Positions 13,203-21,446 of a stretch of 22,131 bases of DNA are shown here, piece by piece; position 1 is the stretch's first letter; each line of letters begins with the position of its first letter. Position numbers and translations under genes: made by a program. The notes below the pieces were generated by a model. It saw only the letters and a list, made by a program, of their open reading frames with translations. It was not told the origin of the DNA and searched no databases. Source of the stretch: DASRVA01 sp035687745 (lineage in GTDB: Bacteria; Gemmatimonadota; Gemmatimonadetes; JACCXV01; JAHWKZ01); contig DASRVA010000029.1 of the NCBI GenBank assembly GCA_035687745.1, positions 1 through 22,131 of the forward strand. Reading direction: 5' to 3'.

Positions 13203-14245
13203 CGGGGATCCTCCAGATAGACCCGCAGGAACGCCTCCACCAGCGCCGGCTCGAACTTGCGGCCCGACTCCGCCTCGATCGATTTGAGCGTGTCGAAGAC
13301 CGACCACGCCTTCTTGTACGGGCGGACGTGGGTCAGGCTGTCGAAGACGTCGGCCACGCTCACGATGCGGGCGGCCGGCGGGATCGCGTCTGCGGCCAGC
13401 CCCCGGGGGTAGCCGCCGCCGTCCCAGTTCTCGTGATGGGAAAGGGCGATGTCGGCGGCCATGTCCAGCATGCCGATCCGGCTCCCCGACAGGATCCGGG
13501 CGCCGATCGTCGTGTGCAGCTTGACCTGCTCGAACTCCTCGTCCGTCAGCGGTCCGTTCTTGCGCAGCAGGTCGGCGCTGACGCCGATCTTCCCTACGTC
13601 GTGAAGGGGTGCCGCCCGCCGCAGCAGCTCGATCTCGCGGGCCGGCCATCCGATCTCGCCCGCGATCCGCGCGCTCATCTCGCCGACCCGCTTGGTGTGA
13701 CGCGCCGTTTCGGGGTCGTGGTACTCGGCGGCGATCGCCAGGCGCTCCAGGATCTGGACGCGGGCGTCTTCCAGCTCGCCGGTCCGGACCTCGATCAACC
13801 GCTCGAGCTCCTCGTTCTGGAGGACGAGCGTCCGTTGAAGCAGGCGATGGTCGATGGCGTTGCCGACCCGGAGGCGCACCTCGTAGGGGCTGAGCGGCTT
13901 GGCGATGAAGTCGAAGGCGCCCCGCGCGAGCGCCTGCTGCTTGGCCTGCCGGCTGTCGTCGGAGGTGAGGACGATGACGGCCGGAAAATCCTGTGGGCGG
14001 AGCCCCTCGCGAAGCGTCTCGATCACCTGGAGGCCGTCCATCCCCGGCATCCGGAGGTCCAGGAGAACCAGGTCGGGGGGGCGCTCGGTGCAGAGGGCCG
14101 CCGCCGCCTCGGGATCGGTCATGCGGGCGACGTTCCGGTACCCCTCGGGCTCGAGGATCCGCGCCACGAGCTCCACGTTGGAGGCGTCGTCGTCGACGAC
14201 CAGGATCCGGGCGTCCGCGCGCGCGTTGACCGTCGTCACCATCAT
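13199..14245 (-). CDS. Response regulator with HD-GYP domain (predicted c-di-GMP phosphodiesterase)
   Basis: A 348-aa protein. ATG 14245 (or 14242) is preferred over the GTG at 14284 because the receiver fold begins soon after it. Receiver domain 10-135: DDD at 18-20, phosphorylated Asp63 in LLDLRMPGMDG, Thr94, Lys116. A helical linker (about 137-170) leads to the HD-GYP domain (170-345): His183, HDVGKIG (215-221), HHENWDGGGYPRGL (270-283) with the GYP at 278-280, and SVADVFDSLTHVRPYKKA. The metal-binding and GYP residues are present, so hydrolysis of cyclic di-GMP to GMP is expected. It is the first gene of the operon with a lipoprotein and histidine kinase, and would be switched by that kinase's phosphorylation. 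Confidence 0.92.
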   Translation of the reverse strand: MMVTTVNARADARILVVDDDASNVELVARILEPEGYRNVARMTDPEAAAALCTERPPDLVLLDLRMPGMDGLQVIETLREGLRPQDFPAVIVLTSDDSRQAKQQALARGAFDFIAKPLSPYEVRLRVGNAIDHRLLQRTLVLQNEELERLIEVRTGELEDARVQILERLAIAAEYHDPETARHTKRVGEMSARIAGEIGWPAREIELLRRAAPLHDVGKIGVSADLLRKNGPLTDEEFEQVKLHTTIGARILSGSRIGMLDMAADIALSHHENWDGGGYPRGLAADAIPPAARIVSVADVFDSLTHVRPYKKAWSVFDTLKSIEAESGRKFEPALVEAFLRVYLEDPR

Positions 14246-14294
14246 TCGGGTCGAAAGGGCCCGGCATCGACGGGGGGCGGGCACGGGCGTGAAC

Positions 14295-14316
14295 GGCGGC
14301 GCACCAGGGCGCCGCC
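14295..14316 (-). terminator. Hairpin after the sugar-phosphate operon
   Basis: GGCGGCGC (14295-14302), loop ACCAGG, GCGCCGCC (14309-14316): a perfect 8-bp stem, 11 nt beyond the glk stop on the minus strand. There is no U-tract. It sits in the 82-bp gap before the response regulator gene and probably ends or weakens transcription of the upstream operon. Confidence 0.5.
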
Positions 14317-14327
14317 CTGCCAGGGAC

Positions 14328-15356
14328 CTAGTCCGCGGTACGGAAGAATCGGGCCATCAGGGCCCGCTGGGCGGCCCCCAGCAGGGCCGCCCGGGGCTCG
14401 AGGATCACCTGGATGGGGACATCCGCCAGGATCTCCCGCATCCGCCCCTTGTCCAGGAAGGCGGCCCGAAACCGCTCGTCCTGGAGGGCCGGCAGGATAT
14501 CGGGTGCGATCCCTCCCCCCAGGTACACGCCCCCCAGGGCGAGGCACGAGAGGGCCAGGTTGCCGGCAGCCGCGCCGTAGGCGGAGACGAAGCGGGCCAG
14601 CGCGTCCTCGCAGATGGCGGCCTCGCCGGACAGCGCCGCTGCCGAGATCGCCTCTCCCTTATCTTCGGTCTCGGCGAGTCGCTCGGCGAGCCAGGACGGC
14701 TCGTCCCGCCGGCCCGAATCCCGGAGAAACTCGTAGATGGCGACCAGGCCCGGGCCGGAGACGACGCGCTCCACGCTGACCCTTCCATGACGAGCGCGGA
14801 GCCACGCCAGAAGCGCCGTCTCCTCGTCGTCGCGGGGAGCGAAGTCGACGTGCCCGGCCTCGGTGGGGAGCGCGCGGGGCTGACCCTCCGCCTCGGAGAG
14901 GATCGCCGCGCCGAGGCCCGTTCCGGCGGCGATCACCGCCCGGGTCGACCCCCGCACCCGGCCCGCATGGATCGTCGCCACCCGATCCCCCGCCAGCGCC
15001 GTGAGGCCGTAGGCGGTCGCTTCGAGGTCGTTCAGGAACAGGATGTGGCGGATGCCGAGCTCGCGCTCGAGGACGTCGGCGTCCACCGACCACCCCAGGT
15101 TGGTCAAGCTCGACTCGTCGCCGATGACCGGCCCGGCGACGCCGAAGCACGCCAGCTCGACCCCGCGGCCGGCCAGCGCGCCCTTGTGGGCTTCCAGGAA
15201 CCTCCTCACGACCGATTCCAGGCTGTCGTGGTCGTCGCTCTCGTAGCGGCCTTCCGCAACGAGCTCGACGCCGTCCCGGCCGGCTCCCGCGAGGGCGATG
15301 TTGATCTTCGTGCCGCCGACGTCGCCGGCCAGGACGAGCGAACGGGGGACGCTCAT
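14328..15356 (-). CDS. glk: Glucokinase
   Basis: A 342-aa cytoplasmic enzyme that phosphorylates glucose with ATP to give glucose-6-phosphate, the substrate of the Zwf encoded upstream in the same operon. Motifs of the Glk family are seen: GDVGGTKINIAL (11-22, phosphate 1), FGVAGPV (71-77), LNDLEATAYGL (108-118, with the catalytic Asp), AAGTGLGAAIL (143-153, phosphate 2), EAGHVDFAPRDDEE (166-179), and YLGGGIAPDIL near the adenosine site. The length is close to the usual 320-340 aa. ATG 15356 overlaps the pgl stop (ATGA), and glk is the last gene of the cluster. Confidence 0.93.
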   Translation of the reverse strand: MSVPRSLVLAGDVGGTKINIALAGAGRDGVELVAEGRYESDDHDSLESVVRRFLEAHKGALAGRGVELACFGVAGPVIGDESSLTNLGWSVDADVLERELGIRHILFLNDLEATAYGLTALAGDRVATIHAGRVRGSTRAVIAAGTGLGAAILSEAEGQPRALPTEAGHVDFAPRDDEETALLAWLRARHGRVSVERVVSGPGLVAIYEFLRDSGRRDEPSWLAERLAETEDKGEAISAAALSGEAAICEDALARFVSAYGAAAGNLALSCLALGGVYLGGGIAPDILPALQDERFRAAFLDKGRMREILADVPIQVILEPRAALLGAAQRALMARFFRTAD

Positions 15357-16108
15357 CGGGTGAGGCCGGAGGCGGCGGGACGGTCGAGCAGCCAGACGGG
15401 CGGCTCGGTGGGTGCCACGCGCCGGGCCGGAACATGGCCCGGACCGACCGGGCCCTCGAGCGTCGCGCGGACGGCGGGAGCCTTGCTCTCACCGGCCACG
15501 ACGAAGAGGGTCGCCCGGCCGGCGCTCAGGGCCGGCCCGGTCAACGACAGCCGGTCCACCCGCGGCGGCGGGTCGCGGTCGTGCTCGACCGGCACGACCA
15601 GCCGGTCGTCCACCAGGACCTGGGGATCGCCCGGGAACAGGGACGCCACGTGGGCGTCGGCGCCCATCCCGAGCAGGACCAGATCGAAATCGGGGGCCTC
15701 CCCGCGCCCGATCCCGAGCGCTTCCCGGAGCCGGTGCTCGTGCTCGATCGCCGCCCGCTCCGGATTCGGATCCTCGCCCCGCATGCGGTGGATCTGCTCG
15801 CAGGGGATAGGGACACGGTCGAGGAGCGTCCGGCTCGCCATGCCGAAGTTGCTGTCGGGATGCCCGGGCGGGACGCACCGCTCGTCGGTGAAGAAGACCT
15901 CGACCCGCTCCCAGGCGAGGCGGTCCCGAAGAAGTGGTGCGGCGAGGCGTTCGTACACGGGTAGGACGGTGGAGCCGCCGGTCATCACCCACCGGAACCG
16001 GCCCCGCTCGGACAGGGCGTGCTCGCCGATCTCCGCGATCCGCTCCGCGGCGGCATCGCGGAGCTCGTCCGCGTCGTCGTAGACGATCGTGATCGGCCGC
16101 GACGGCAT
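15353..16108 (-). CDS. pgl: 6-phosphogluconolactonase
   Basis: A 251-aa enzyme of the DevB/glucosamine-6-phosphate isomerase-like fold that hydrolyses 6-phosphogluconolactone, the product of Zwf. Motifs: VMTGGSTVLPVYERL (41-55), VEVFFTDERCVPPGHPDSNF (69-88), and DLVLLGMGADAHVASLFPGD. The usual family motif is GMG.DGH.ASLFP. Here Ala replaces the Gly before the catalytic His, a small but visible variation. ATG 16108 lies 11 nt after the zwf stop, without a strong ribosome binding site. The longer frame up to 17548 is only a shadow of zwf. The stop overlaps glk. Confidence 0.92.
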   Translation of the reverse strand: MPSRPITIVYDDADELRDAAAERIAEIGEHALSERGRFRWVMTGGSTVLPVYERLAAPLLRDRLAWERVEVFFTDERCVPPGHPDSNFGMASRTLLDRVPIPCEQIHRMRGEDPNPERAAIEHEHRLREALGIGRGEAPDFDLVLLGMGADAHVASLFPGDPQVLVDDRLVVPVEHDRDPPPRVDRLSLTGPALSAGRATLFVVAGESKAPAVRATLEGPVGPGHVPARRVAPTEPPVWLLDRPAASGLTR

Positions 16109-16119
16109 GGCGGCGGAGC

Positions 16120-17703
16120 CTACGGGACGGCCTGCCGGGCGTCCTGGATCTCGTGCTCGGATGCCGCCACGATGTCGCGCCACGCGTGCCCGTTCCGCGC
16201 GGTCAGCCGCGCCGCGGCCTCGGGTCCCTGGCTCCCCGCGGCGTAGTTCGGGAACGGAGGGGGCGTCTGTTCGCTCCACGCCTCCAGGATCGGGGTGATC
16301 AGCCGCCACTGGGCCTCCGCCTCGTCCCCTCGCGTGAACAGGGTCGCGTCGCCCTCCATGGCGTCCAGGAGCAGGGTCCGATAGGCGTCCGGAAGCTCGA
16401 CCCCGAACGCCTCCTCGTAGTCGAACTCCAGACGCACACGCGAGGTCCGCATCCCCTGACCCGGGATCTTGGCGCTGAAGGTCGCGTCGATCCCTTCGTC
16501 GGGCTTGAGCCGGATCACGATCACGTTGGGGGGGACGCGGTCGTCGGTGGCCTGGAAGAGGGTGTGTGGGGTGGGCTTGAAGAACACCGCGATCTCGGTC
16601 AGGTCGCGTCCCAGGCGCTTCCCCGTCCGCACGTAGAAGGGGATCCCCGCCCAGCGCCAGTTCTCGACCTTGAGCTCGACGGCGGCGTAGGTCTCGGTGG
16701 TCGAGCCGTCCCCGACGCCCTCCTCCTCCCGGTAGCCGGGGACCGCTTCGCCTTCCACCGTTCCCGGCCCGTACTGGCCGCGCACGGTCCGGCGCTCGAC
16801 CTGGGCCGCGTTCATGATCGGGATCGAGCGGAGGACCTGGACCTTCTCCTCGCGCACCGAGTGCGCATCGTAGGCGATGGGGGGCTCCATGGCAGTGAGC
16901 GTGAGGAGCTGCAGAAGGTGGTTGGCGATCATGTCGCGGAGCGCTCCGGCGCCATCGTAGAAGCCCGCCCGGTCGCCCACGCCGATCGTCTCCGCGGCCG
17001 TGATCTGGACGTGGTCGACATAGTTCCGGTTCCAGATCGGCTCGAACATCGTGTTCCCGAACCGGAAGGCGAGGATGTTCTGAACCGTCTCCTTGCCGAG
17101 ATAGTGGTCGATCCGGTAGACCTGGGACTCGTCGAAGAAGCGCGAGATCTCCTCGTTCAGCCGGCGCGCCGACTCGAGGTCGCGACCGAACGGCTTCTCG
17201 ACGACGATCCGGGTGAACCCCTTCCCTTCCTCGGTCAGCCTGGCCGCGGCCAGCCCGCGCACGATGTCGGGGGCCAGGGTGGGCGGCACGGCCAGGTAGA
17301 AGAGGTGGTTCCCGGCGGCCGCCTCGCCGACCCCCAGCTCGTCCATCCGCCGGGCCAGCTCGCGGTAGGCGCTTTGGACCTTCAGGTCGGCGGCCATGTA
17401 GTGGAGTCGCTCGGCGAAGCGGTCCCACAGCCCGGCCTCGAACTGACGGACGTGCTCGCTCACCGCCTCCCGCATCTTCGTACGGAACGTCCCGTCGGAC
17501 ATCTCGCCCCGGCTGACGCCAAGGACACGGAAGTCGCCGCCCAGGCACCGCTCGCGGGCCAGGCGGTAGAGGGCCGGCATCAGCTTCCGCTCGGTGAGGT
17601 CGCCGGTGGCGCCGAAGATGACGAACGTGCAGCCGCGTGCCTTGGGCATCTGGAACTTCCCGGGCCGGACCGCCGAGCGCGCCTTGGTCACGCGCGGGCT
17701 CAC
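16120..17703 (-). CDS. zwf: Glucose-6-phosphate 1-dehydrogenase
   Basis: About 527 aa from GTG 17703, which overlaps the gnd stop (GTGA). Alternatives are GTG 17691 and ATG 17649. The ATG falls at a position that is internal in many homologues (..MP....VIFGATGDL), so an upstream start is preferred. The enzyme oxidises glucose-6-phosphate to 6-phosphogluconolactone, reducing NADP. Motifs: VIFGATGDLTERKLMPALY near the N-terminus (coenzyme site), VEKPFGRDLESA, RIDHYLGKE (about 197-205, substrate site and catalytic His), and FRFGNTMFEPIWNR. All key residues are in place. No opcA-type activator gene is present nearby. Confidence 0.94.
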   Translation of the reverse strand: MSPRVTKARSAVRPGKFQMPKARGCTFVIFGATGDLTERKLMPALYRLARERCLGGDFRVLGVSRGEMSDGTFRTKMREAVSEHVRQFEAGLWDRFAERLHYMAADLKVQSAYRELARRMDELGVGEAAAGNHLFYLAVPPTLAPDIVRGLAAARLTEEGKGFTRIVVEKPFGRDLESARRLNEEISRFFDESQVYRIDHYLGKETVQNILAFRFGNTMFEPIWNRNYVDHVQITAAETIGVGDRAGFYDGAGALRDMIANHLLQLLTLTAMEPPIAYDAHSVREEKVQVLRSIPIMNAAQVERRTVRGQYGPGTVEGEAVPGYREEEGVGDGSTTETYAAVELKVENWRWAGIPFYVRTGKRLGRDLTEIAVFFKPTPHTLFQATDDRVPPNVIVIRLKPDEGIDATFSAKIPGQGMRTSRVRLEFDYEEAFGVELPDAYRTLLLDAMEGDATLFTRGDEAEAQWRLITPILEAWSEQTPPPFPNYAAGSQGPEAAARLTARNGHAWRDIVAASEHEIQDARQAVP

Positions 17704-19133
17704 GCGCGCGGCTCCGCCGCCAGGGCCGCCCAGTCGGTGTGGATCGGCTGGCCGTCGGGATCGTCGAGGAGATGGTAGGTGTGGGCGCCGAACCAGTCCC
17801 GCTGGGCCTGGGTCAGGTTCTGGGGGAGCCGTTCGGTGCGGAAGGCGTCGAAGTAGGCCAGCGCGGCGCTCCAGCACGGCACCGGGAGCCCGATCCTGGC
17901 GGCCGAAGCCACCGCCCGGCGCCACCCGTCCTGCGCCTGCTCGACCGCCCGACCGAGGTGTTCGTCCAGCAGCAGGTTCGGCAGGTCGGGATCCCGCTGG
18001 AGCGCCTCCCGGATCGGCTCGAGGAGCCGGGCGCGGATGATGCAGCCCCCCATCCAGACGCGGGCCACCTCGCCCGCGGCGATCCCCCAGCCGTGTTCCG
18101 TCGAGCCCTGACGGATGAGATCCATCCCCTGGGCGAAGGCGCAGATCCGCGAGGCGTAGAGCGCCCTACGGGCATCCTCGGCCAGGTCCTCGAGCTCGTC
18201 GCCGGGTAGGGCGAAGGCGGGTCCCGCCAGCCGCCGGCTCGCGGCCAACCGTTCCTGGCGGCGGCTCGAGAGGACACGCGCATCGACGGCGGCCATGATG
18301 GAGGGGACGGGGGCGCCCAGCTCGAGGGCGGTCGTGGCCGTCCAGCGGCCGGTCCCCTTCTGCTCGGCCATGTCGAGCACGCGCTCGACCAGCGGCTCGC
18401 CGGTCCGCTCGTCGGTGACGCGGAAGATCTCGGCTGTGATCTCGAGCAGGAACGACTCCAGCTCGCCCTCGTTCCAGGCGCCGAACGTCCCGGCCAGACG
18501 CCGGGCGTCGTAGCCCAGCCCGCGGGACAGGAAATCGTACGCCTCGGCGATCCCCTGCATGTCGGCGTACTCGATCCCGTTGTGGACCATCTTGACGAAG
18601 TGGCCCGCTCCCCCGGAGCCCAGGTAGGCCACGCAGGGGCCGGCCGGCGTCCGGGCGGCGATCGCTTCGAGAACGGGACGTATCTCCTCGTAGGCCTCCC
18701 GAGGCCCGCCGGGCATCATGGACGGGCCGTGACGGGCGCCCTCCGAGCCGCCGCTCACTCCGACCCCGAAGAAGCGGATCCCTCTCTCCGCGAGCCGTCG
18801 ACCCCGGCGTTCGGTGTCGGCGAAGTGGGAGTTGCCGCCGTCCAGGAGGATGTCGCCCTCGTCGAGATGGGGCTCGAGGGCCTCGATCGTCTGCTCGACC
18901 GGTTTGCCGGCCGGGATCATGAGGAGGATCCGGCGTGGTCTCTCGAGCGACCCGACCAGGTCGGCCAGACCGGTCGCTCCCACGAATCCCCGTTCGGGAT
19001 GCTCCGACAGAAACCGCTGGACCGCTTCGGCGCTGATGTCCCACGCCGCCACCGACACGTCGTGGTCGTCGAGGTTCAAGGCGAGGTTGGCACCCATCGT
19101 GCCCAAGCCGACGACGCCGAATTCGGACTTCAT
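17700..19133 (-). CDS. gnd: 6-phosphogluconate dehydrogenase, decarboxylating
   Basis: A 477-aa enzyme producing ribulose-5-phosphate, CO2 and reduced coenzyme. Its length matches the long, E. coli-like class. Motifs: GVVGLGTMGANLALNL (6-21, coenzyme), GGNSHFADT (99-107), GVSGGSEGARHGPSMMPGG (125-143), KMVHNGIEYADMQ (181-193, with Lys181, His184 and Asn185 in the active site), GAWNEGELESFLLEIT, and QKGTGRWT. The usual SGGEEGA has Ser at position 130 in place of the first Glu; the known catalytic residues are unaffected. ATG 19133 lies one base after the DUF4126 gene's stop, and the end overlaps zwf, so it sits inside one operon. Confidence 0.95.
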   Translation of the reverse strand: MKSEFGVVGLGTMGANLALNLDDHDVSVAAWDISAEAVQRFLSEHPERGFVGATGLADLVGSLERPRRILLMIPAGKPVEQTIEALEPHLDEGDILLDGGNSHFADTERRGRRLAERGIRFFGVGVSGGSEGARHGPSMMPGGPREAYEEIRPVLEAIAARTPAGPCVAYLGSGGAGHFVKMVHNGIEYADMQGIAEAYDFLSRGLGYDARRLAGTFGAWNEGELESFLLEITAEIFRVTDERTGEPLVERVLDMAEQKGTGRWTATTALELGAPVPSIMAAVDARVLSSRRQERLAASRRLAGPAFALPGDELEDLAEDARRALYASRICAFAQGMDLIRQGSTEHGWGIAAGEVARVWMGGCIIRARLLEPIREALQRDPDLPNLLLDEHLGRAVEQAQDGWRRAVASAARIGLPVPCWSAALAYFDAFRTERLPQNLTQAQRDWFGAHTYHLLDDPDGQPIHTDWAALAAEPRA

Positions 19134-19134
19134 C

Positions 19135-19728
19135 TCAGGTCCGGGCCGTGGCCGGGCCCAGGCGCCTCAGCCGGCGCCGCGCGGCGCGGAAGAGCCTGAC
19201 CGAGAAGAACAGGATGACCACGAGCAGTACGCCCACCAGGATCAGGGCCACGACCGGGAAGAGGAGCGCCAGGAGTCCCACCCCGAAGACCAGCAGGTCC
19301 TCCAGCAGGCTGACGATCGAGTTCGAAACCGGCTCGGGCGACGTGTTGACGACCGCCCGCGACCCAGCCTTCGCGAAGTGGCTGGTCGCGGCGACCGAGC
19401 CGCCGAGGACGGCCACCAGCCCCTCGACCGCCGGCGACGCCTCCCCGACCGCCGCCACCGCGACCAGCGCTCCTCCGAGCGGCCGGATGACCGTGTGGAC
19501 GGCGTCCCACAGGGAGTCGACCCACGGGATCTTGTCGGCGAGGAACTCGACCAGATACATCGCGATCGCGCCGTAGATCACGAGGTCGTTGTCGAAGACC
19601 TGGAACTGGTCCGGGAGCTCGACCCAGCCGTAACGCGTCGCCAGGCCGAGGATTGCCACGGTGGCGTAGAGGTTCACGCCCGAGGTGAACGAGAAGCCGA
19701 GGGCGCGGGCGAGGTCGATGAAGCTCAC
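19135..19728 (-). CDS. DUF4126-type membrane protein
   Basis: A 197-aa protein from GTG 19728. It has several hydrophobic segments: about 8-30 (GFSFTSGVNLYATVAILGLA), 50-62, 84-112 (Gly/Ala-rich, LGGSVAATSHFAKAG), and a long C-terminal one (about 143-178), then a basic tail. The SGVNLYATVAILGLA start, the LPDQF and DKIPWVDSLWDAVHTVIRPL segments, and SHFAKAGSRAVVNTSPEPVSN closely fit the DUF4126 family, whose function is unknown. It lies between tal (27 nt upstream) and gnd (1 nt downstream), so it is made with pentose-phosphate enzymes. A link to sugar or metabolite flux is possible but not shown. Confidence 0.85.
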   Translation of the reverse strand: MSFIDLARALGFSFTSGVNLYATVAILGLATRYGWVELPDQFQVFDNDLVIYGAIAMYLVEFLADKIPWVDSLWDAVHTVIRPLGGALVAVAAVGEASPAVEGLVAVLGGSVAATSHFAKAGSRAVVNTSPEPVSNSIVSLLEDLLVFGVGLLALLFPVVALILVGVLLVVILFFSVRLFRAARRRLRRLGPATART

Positions 19729-19755
19729 GGATGGGCCCGTCCGGCCGGCGCGGGA

Positions 19756-20880
19756 TCAGGCCGTGGCCACCCGCGCGCGCTCCTCGCGGATCGTCTCGAG
19801 GAGGTCGTCGTACGACTTGCCGAACTTCTCGATCCCCTCCACCTCGAGGTCGCGGGTGACGTCGCCGAAGTCGATCCCGAGCTCGTCGAGATCGTCCATC
19901 ACGCGGTGCGCCCCATCCAGACCCTCCGAGATCCGCACCTCCGGGTCGCCGTGATCCCGGAAGGCCTCCAGCGTGTCGGGCGGGAGCGTGTTGACGGTAT
20001 CCGGCGCGATCAGGTTGTCGACGTAATAGATGTCCGGATACTCGGGGTTCTTGGTCGACGTGGAGGCCCAGAGGGGGCGCTGGAGGCGGGCGCCCTCCTT
20101 CGCGAGCGCGGCGAACCGGGGCGTGCGGAAACGTTCCTCGAACCGTTGGTAGGCGATCTTCGCGTTCGCGATTCCAGCCTGGCCGAGAAGGGCCCGGATC
20201 CGGTCGCTCTCCTTCCCCGCGGCCCGCTCGAGAAGCGATTCGAGCCGTTTGTCCACTTTGCTGTCGACCCGACTCACGAAGAAGCTCGCCACCGACGAGA
20301 GCCCGTCCACCGGCTCGCCGGCTTCGATCCGGCCCTCGAAGGCGTCGAACCAGGCGTCCATGACCTGCAGGTACATTTCGACCGAGAAGAGGAGCGTGAT
20401 GTTGATGTTGATCCCCTCGGCAAGGCACTGCCGGATGGCCGGGATCCCCTCCCGTGTCCCCGGGATCTTGACCATCACGTTGGGACGGTCGCACGAGGTC
20501 CAGAGCCGCCGCACCTCCTCGATCGTGCCCTCGGTGTCGTTGGCCAGCGCGGGGCGGACCTCGATCGAGACGAACCCGTCCTGGCCGAGGGTCTCGTCGA
20601 AGAGCGGCCGGAAGTGATCCGCGGCCTCACGGACGTCGGCGACCGCGAGCTTCTCGAAGATCTCGTCCGGCTCCATGTCGGGACCGCACTCCCGGATCAC
20701 GTCGTCGTAGAGGTCGGTGTCGCTGATCGCGTTGTCGAAGATCGTCGGGTTCGACGTCATCCCGGCCAGACCGTCCTCCTTGATCAGACGATCGAGCTCG
20801 CCGTCGAAGAGGTCGCGCCGGATGTAATCGAGCCAGACCGACTGGCCCAGCTCGCGGAGTCGGAGGAGCGGATTGGCCAT
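19756..20880 (-). CDS. tal: Transaldolase
   Basis: A 374-aa enzyme that moves a dihydroxyacetone unit between sedoheptulose-7-phosphate and glyceraldehyde-3-phosphate. Motifs: SVWLDYIRRDLFDGELDRLI (14-33), GMTSNPTIFDNAI (40-52), PNVMVKIPGTREGIPAI (133-149) with the Schiff-base Lys138, NINITLLFSVEMY, VASFFVSRVDSKVD, and LWASTSTKNPEYPDIYYVDN with TVNTLPPDTLEAF. The length fits the longer bacterial type (about 365-375 aa) without a fused isomerase. ATG 20880 has GGGAGG upstream, so it is probably translated independently; a long frame further upstream is not needed. Confidence 0.95.
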   Translation of the reverse strand: MANPLLRLRELGQSVWLDYIRRDLFDGELDRLIKEDGLAGMTSNPTIFDNAISDTDLYDDVIRECGPDMEPDEIFEKLAVADVREAADHFRPLFDETLGQDGFVSIEVRPALANDTEGTIEEVRRLWTSCDRPNVMVKIPGTREGIPAIRQCLAEGININITLLFSVEMYLQVMDAWFDAFEGRIEAGEPVDGLSSVASFFVSRVDSKVDKRLESLLERAAGKESDRIRALLGQAGIANAKIAYQRFEERFRTPRFAALAKEGARLQRPLWASTSTKNPEYPDIYYVDNLIAPDTVNTLPPDTLEAFRDHGDPEVRISEGLDGAHRVMDDLDELGIDFGDVTRDLEVEGIEKFGKSYDDLLETIREERARVATA

Positions 20881-20932
20881 GAGGACCCTCCCGGATGGGG
20901 TGCCGAAGGTCGCGCTGGAGGCAAGGTAGCGC

Positions 20933-20946
20933 GGCCCCCGGGGGCC
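20933..20946. repeat. Perfect 14-bp palindrome between rpiB and tal
   Basis: GGCCCCCGGGGGCC, centred at 20939/20940, in the 80-bp gap between the rpiB stop and the tal start. It could form a small stem after rpiB or serve as a protein site. On the minus strand TACCTT just downstream of it is a possible -10 for tal, but no -35 is convincing. Confidence 0.4.
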
Positions 20947-20960
20947 CGCACGTAGGCGGC

Positions 20961-21434
20961 TTACAACCCGCGGACCGGCTCGCGACGGGCTTCGCGCTCG
21001 AGCGCCTCGACCTTGGCCAGCCGCCGGCGGTGCCGCTCGGCGCCCGAGAACTCGGCCCCCAGAAAGGCCAGGACCAGCTCGGCCGCGAGCTCCGGGCCGA
21101 CCACGCGGGCACCCAGGGTGAGGACGTTCATCGCGTCGTGCTCGACTCCCTGGTGAGCGCTGTAGGTGTCGTGGCACATGGCGGCCCGGATACCCGGGAT
21201 CTTGCAGGCCGCGACCCCGACTCCGACCCCGCTCCCGCAGAGGATCACGCCGCGCTCGGCGCGGCCGCCGGCCACGGCCTCCCCGACCGCGCGAGCGTAG
21301 TCGGGGTAGTCGTCGTCGGGGTCCAGCTCGTGGGCCCCGCAGTCGAGGACCTCGTGGCCGGCGCCGGCGATGGCGTCGAGGAGCCGCTGTTTGAGGGGAA
21401 ACCCCGCATGGTCGCAGCCGAAGGCGACGATCAT
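20961..21434 (-). CDS. rpiB: Ribose-5-phosphate isomerase B
   Basis: A 157-aa enzyme of the RpiB/LacAB fold that interconverts ribulose-5- and ribose-5-phosphate. Motifs: AFGCDHAGFPLKQRL (4-18, phosphate and ring-opening residues), DYPDYARAVGEAV (42-54), GVILCGSGVGVGVAACKIPG with the catalytic Cys66, and CHDTYSAHQGVEHDAMNVLTLG with His99. The ATG at 21434 has no ribosome binding site; a good -10 (TATCAT) ends 6 nt before it, so the mRNA may be leaderless. It lies 80 bp upstream of tal and probably begins this transcription unit. Confidence 0.95.
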   Translation of the reverse strand: MIVAFGCDHAGFPLKQRLLDAIAGAGHEVLDCGAHELDPDDDYPDYARAVGEAVAGGRAERGVILCGSGVGVGVAACKIPGIRAAMCHDTYSAHQGVEHDAMNVLTLGARVVGPELAAELVLAFLGAEFSGAERHRRRLAKVEALEREARREPVRGL

Positions 21435-21440
21435 GCGGTC

Positions 21441-21446
21441 ATGATA
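21441..21446 (-). promoter_or_regulatory. rpiB: Likely -10 element of rpiB
   Basis: Read on the minus strand this is TATCAT (5 of 6 to TATAAT), ending six bases before the rpiB ATG. Transcription would then start at or next to the A of the ATG, and no ribosome binding site is present. A clear -35 was not found. Confidence 0.45.

Noticed and set aside
13328..16082. Long plus-strand open frames opposite the response regulator, glk and pgl
   Set aside because: They mirror well-supported minus-strand enzymes and show no domain-like sequence.
16120..17925. Further N-terminal extension of zwf beyond 17703
   Set aside because: It would read into the gnd coding sequence with non-homologous Arg/Pro-rich residues.
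16153..20955. Plus-strand open frames of 541 and 713 codons opposite zwf, gnd and tal
   Set aside because: Shadow frames of firmly identified enzymes; composition typical of reverse-strand GC-rich DNA.
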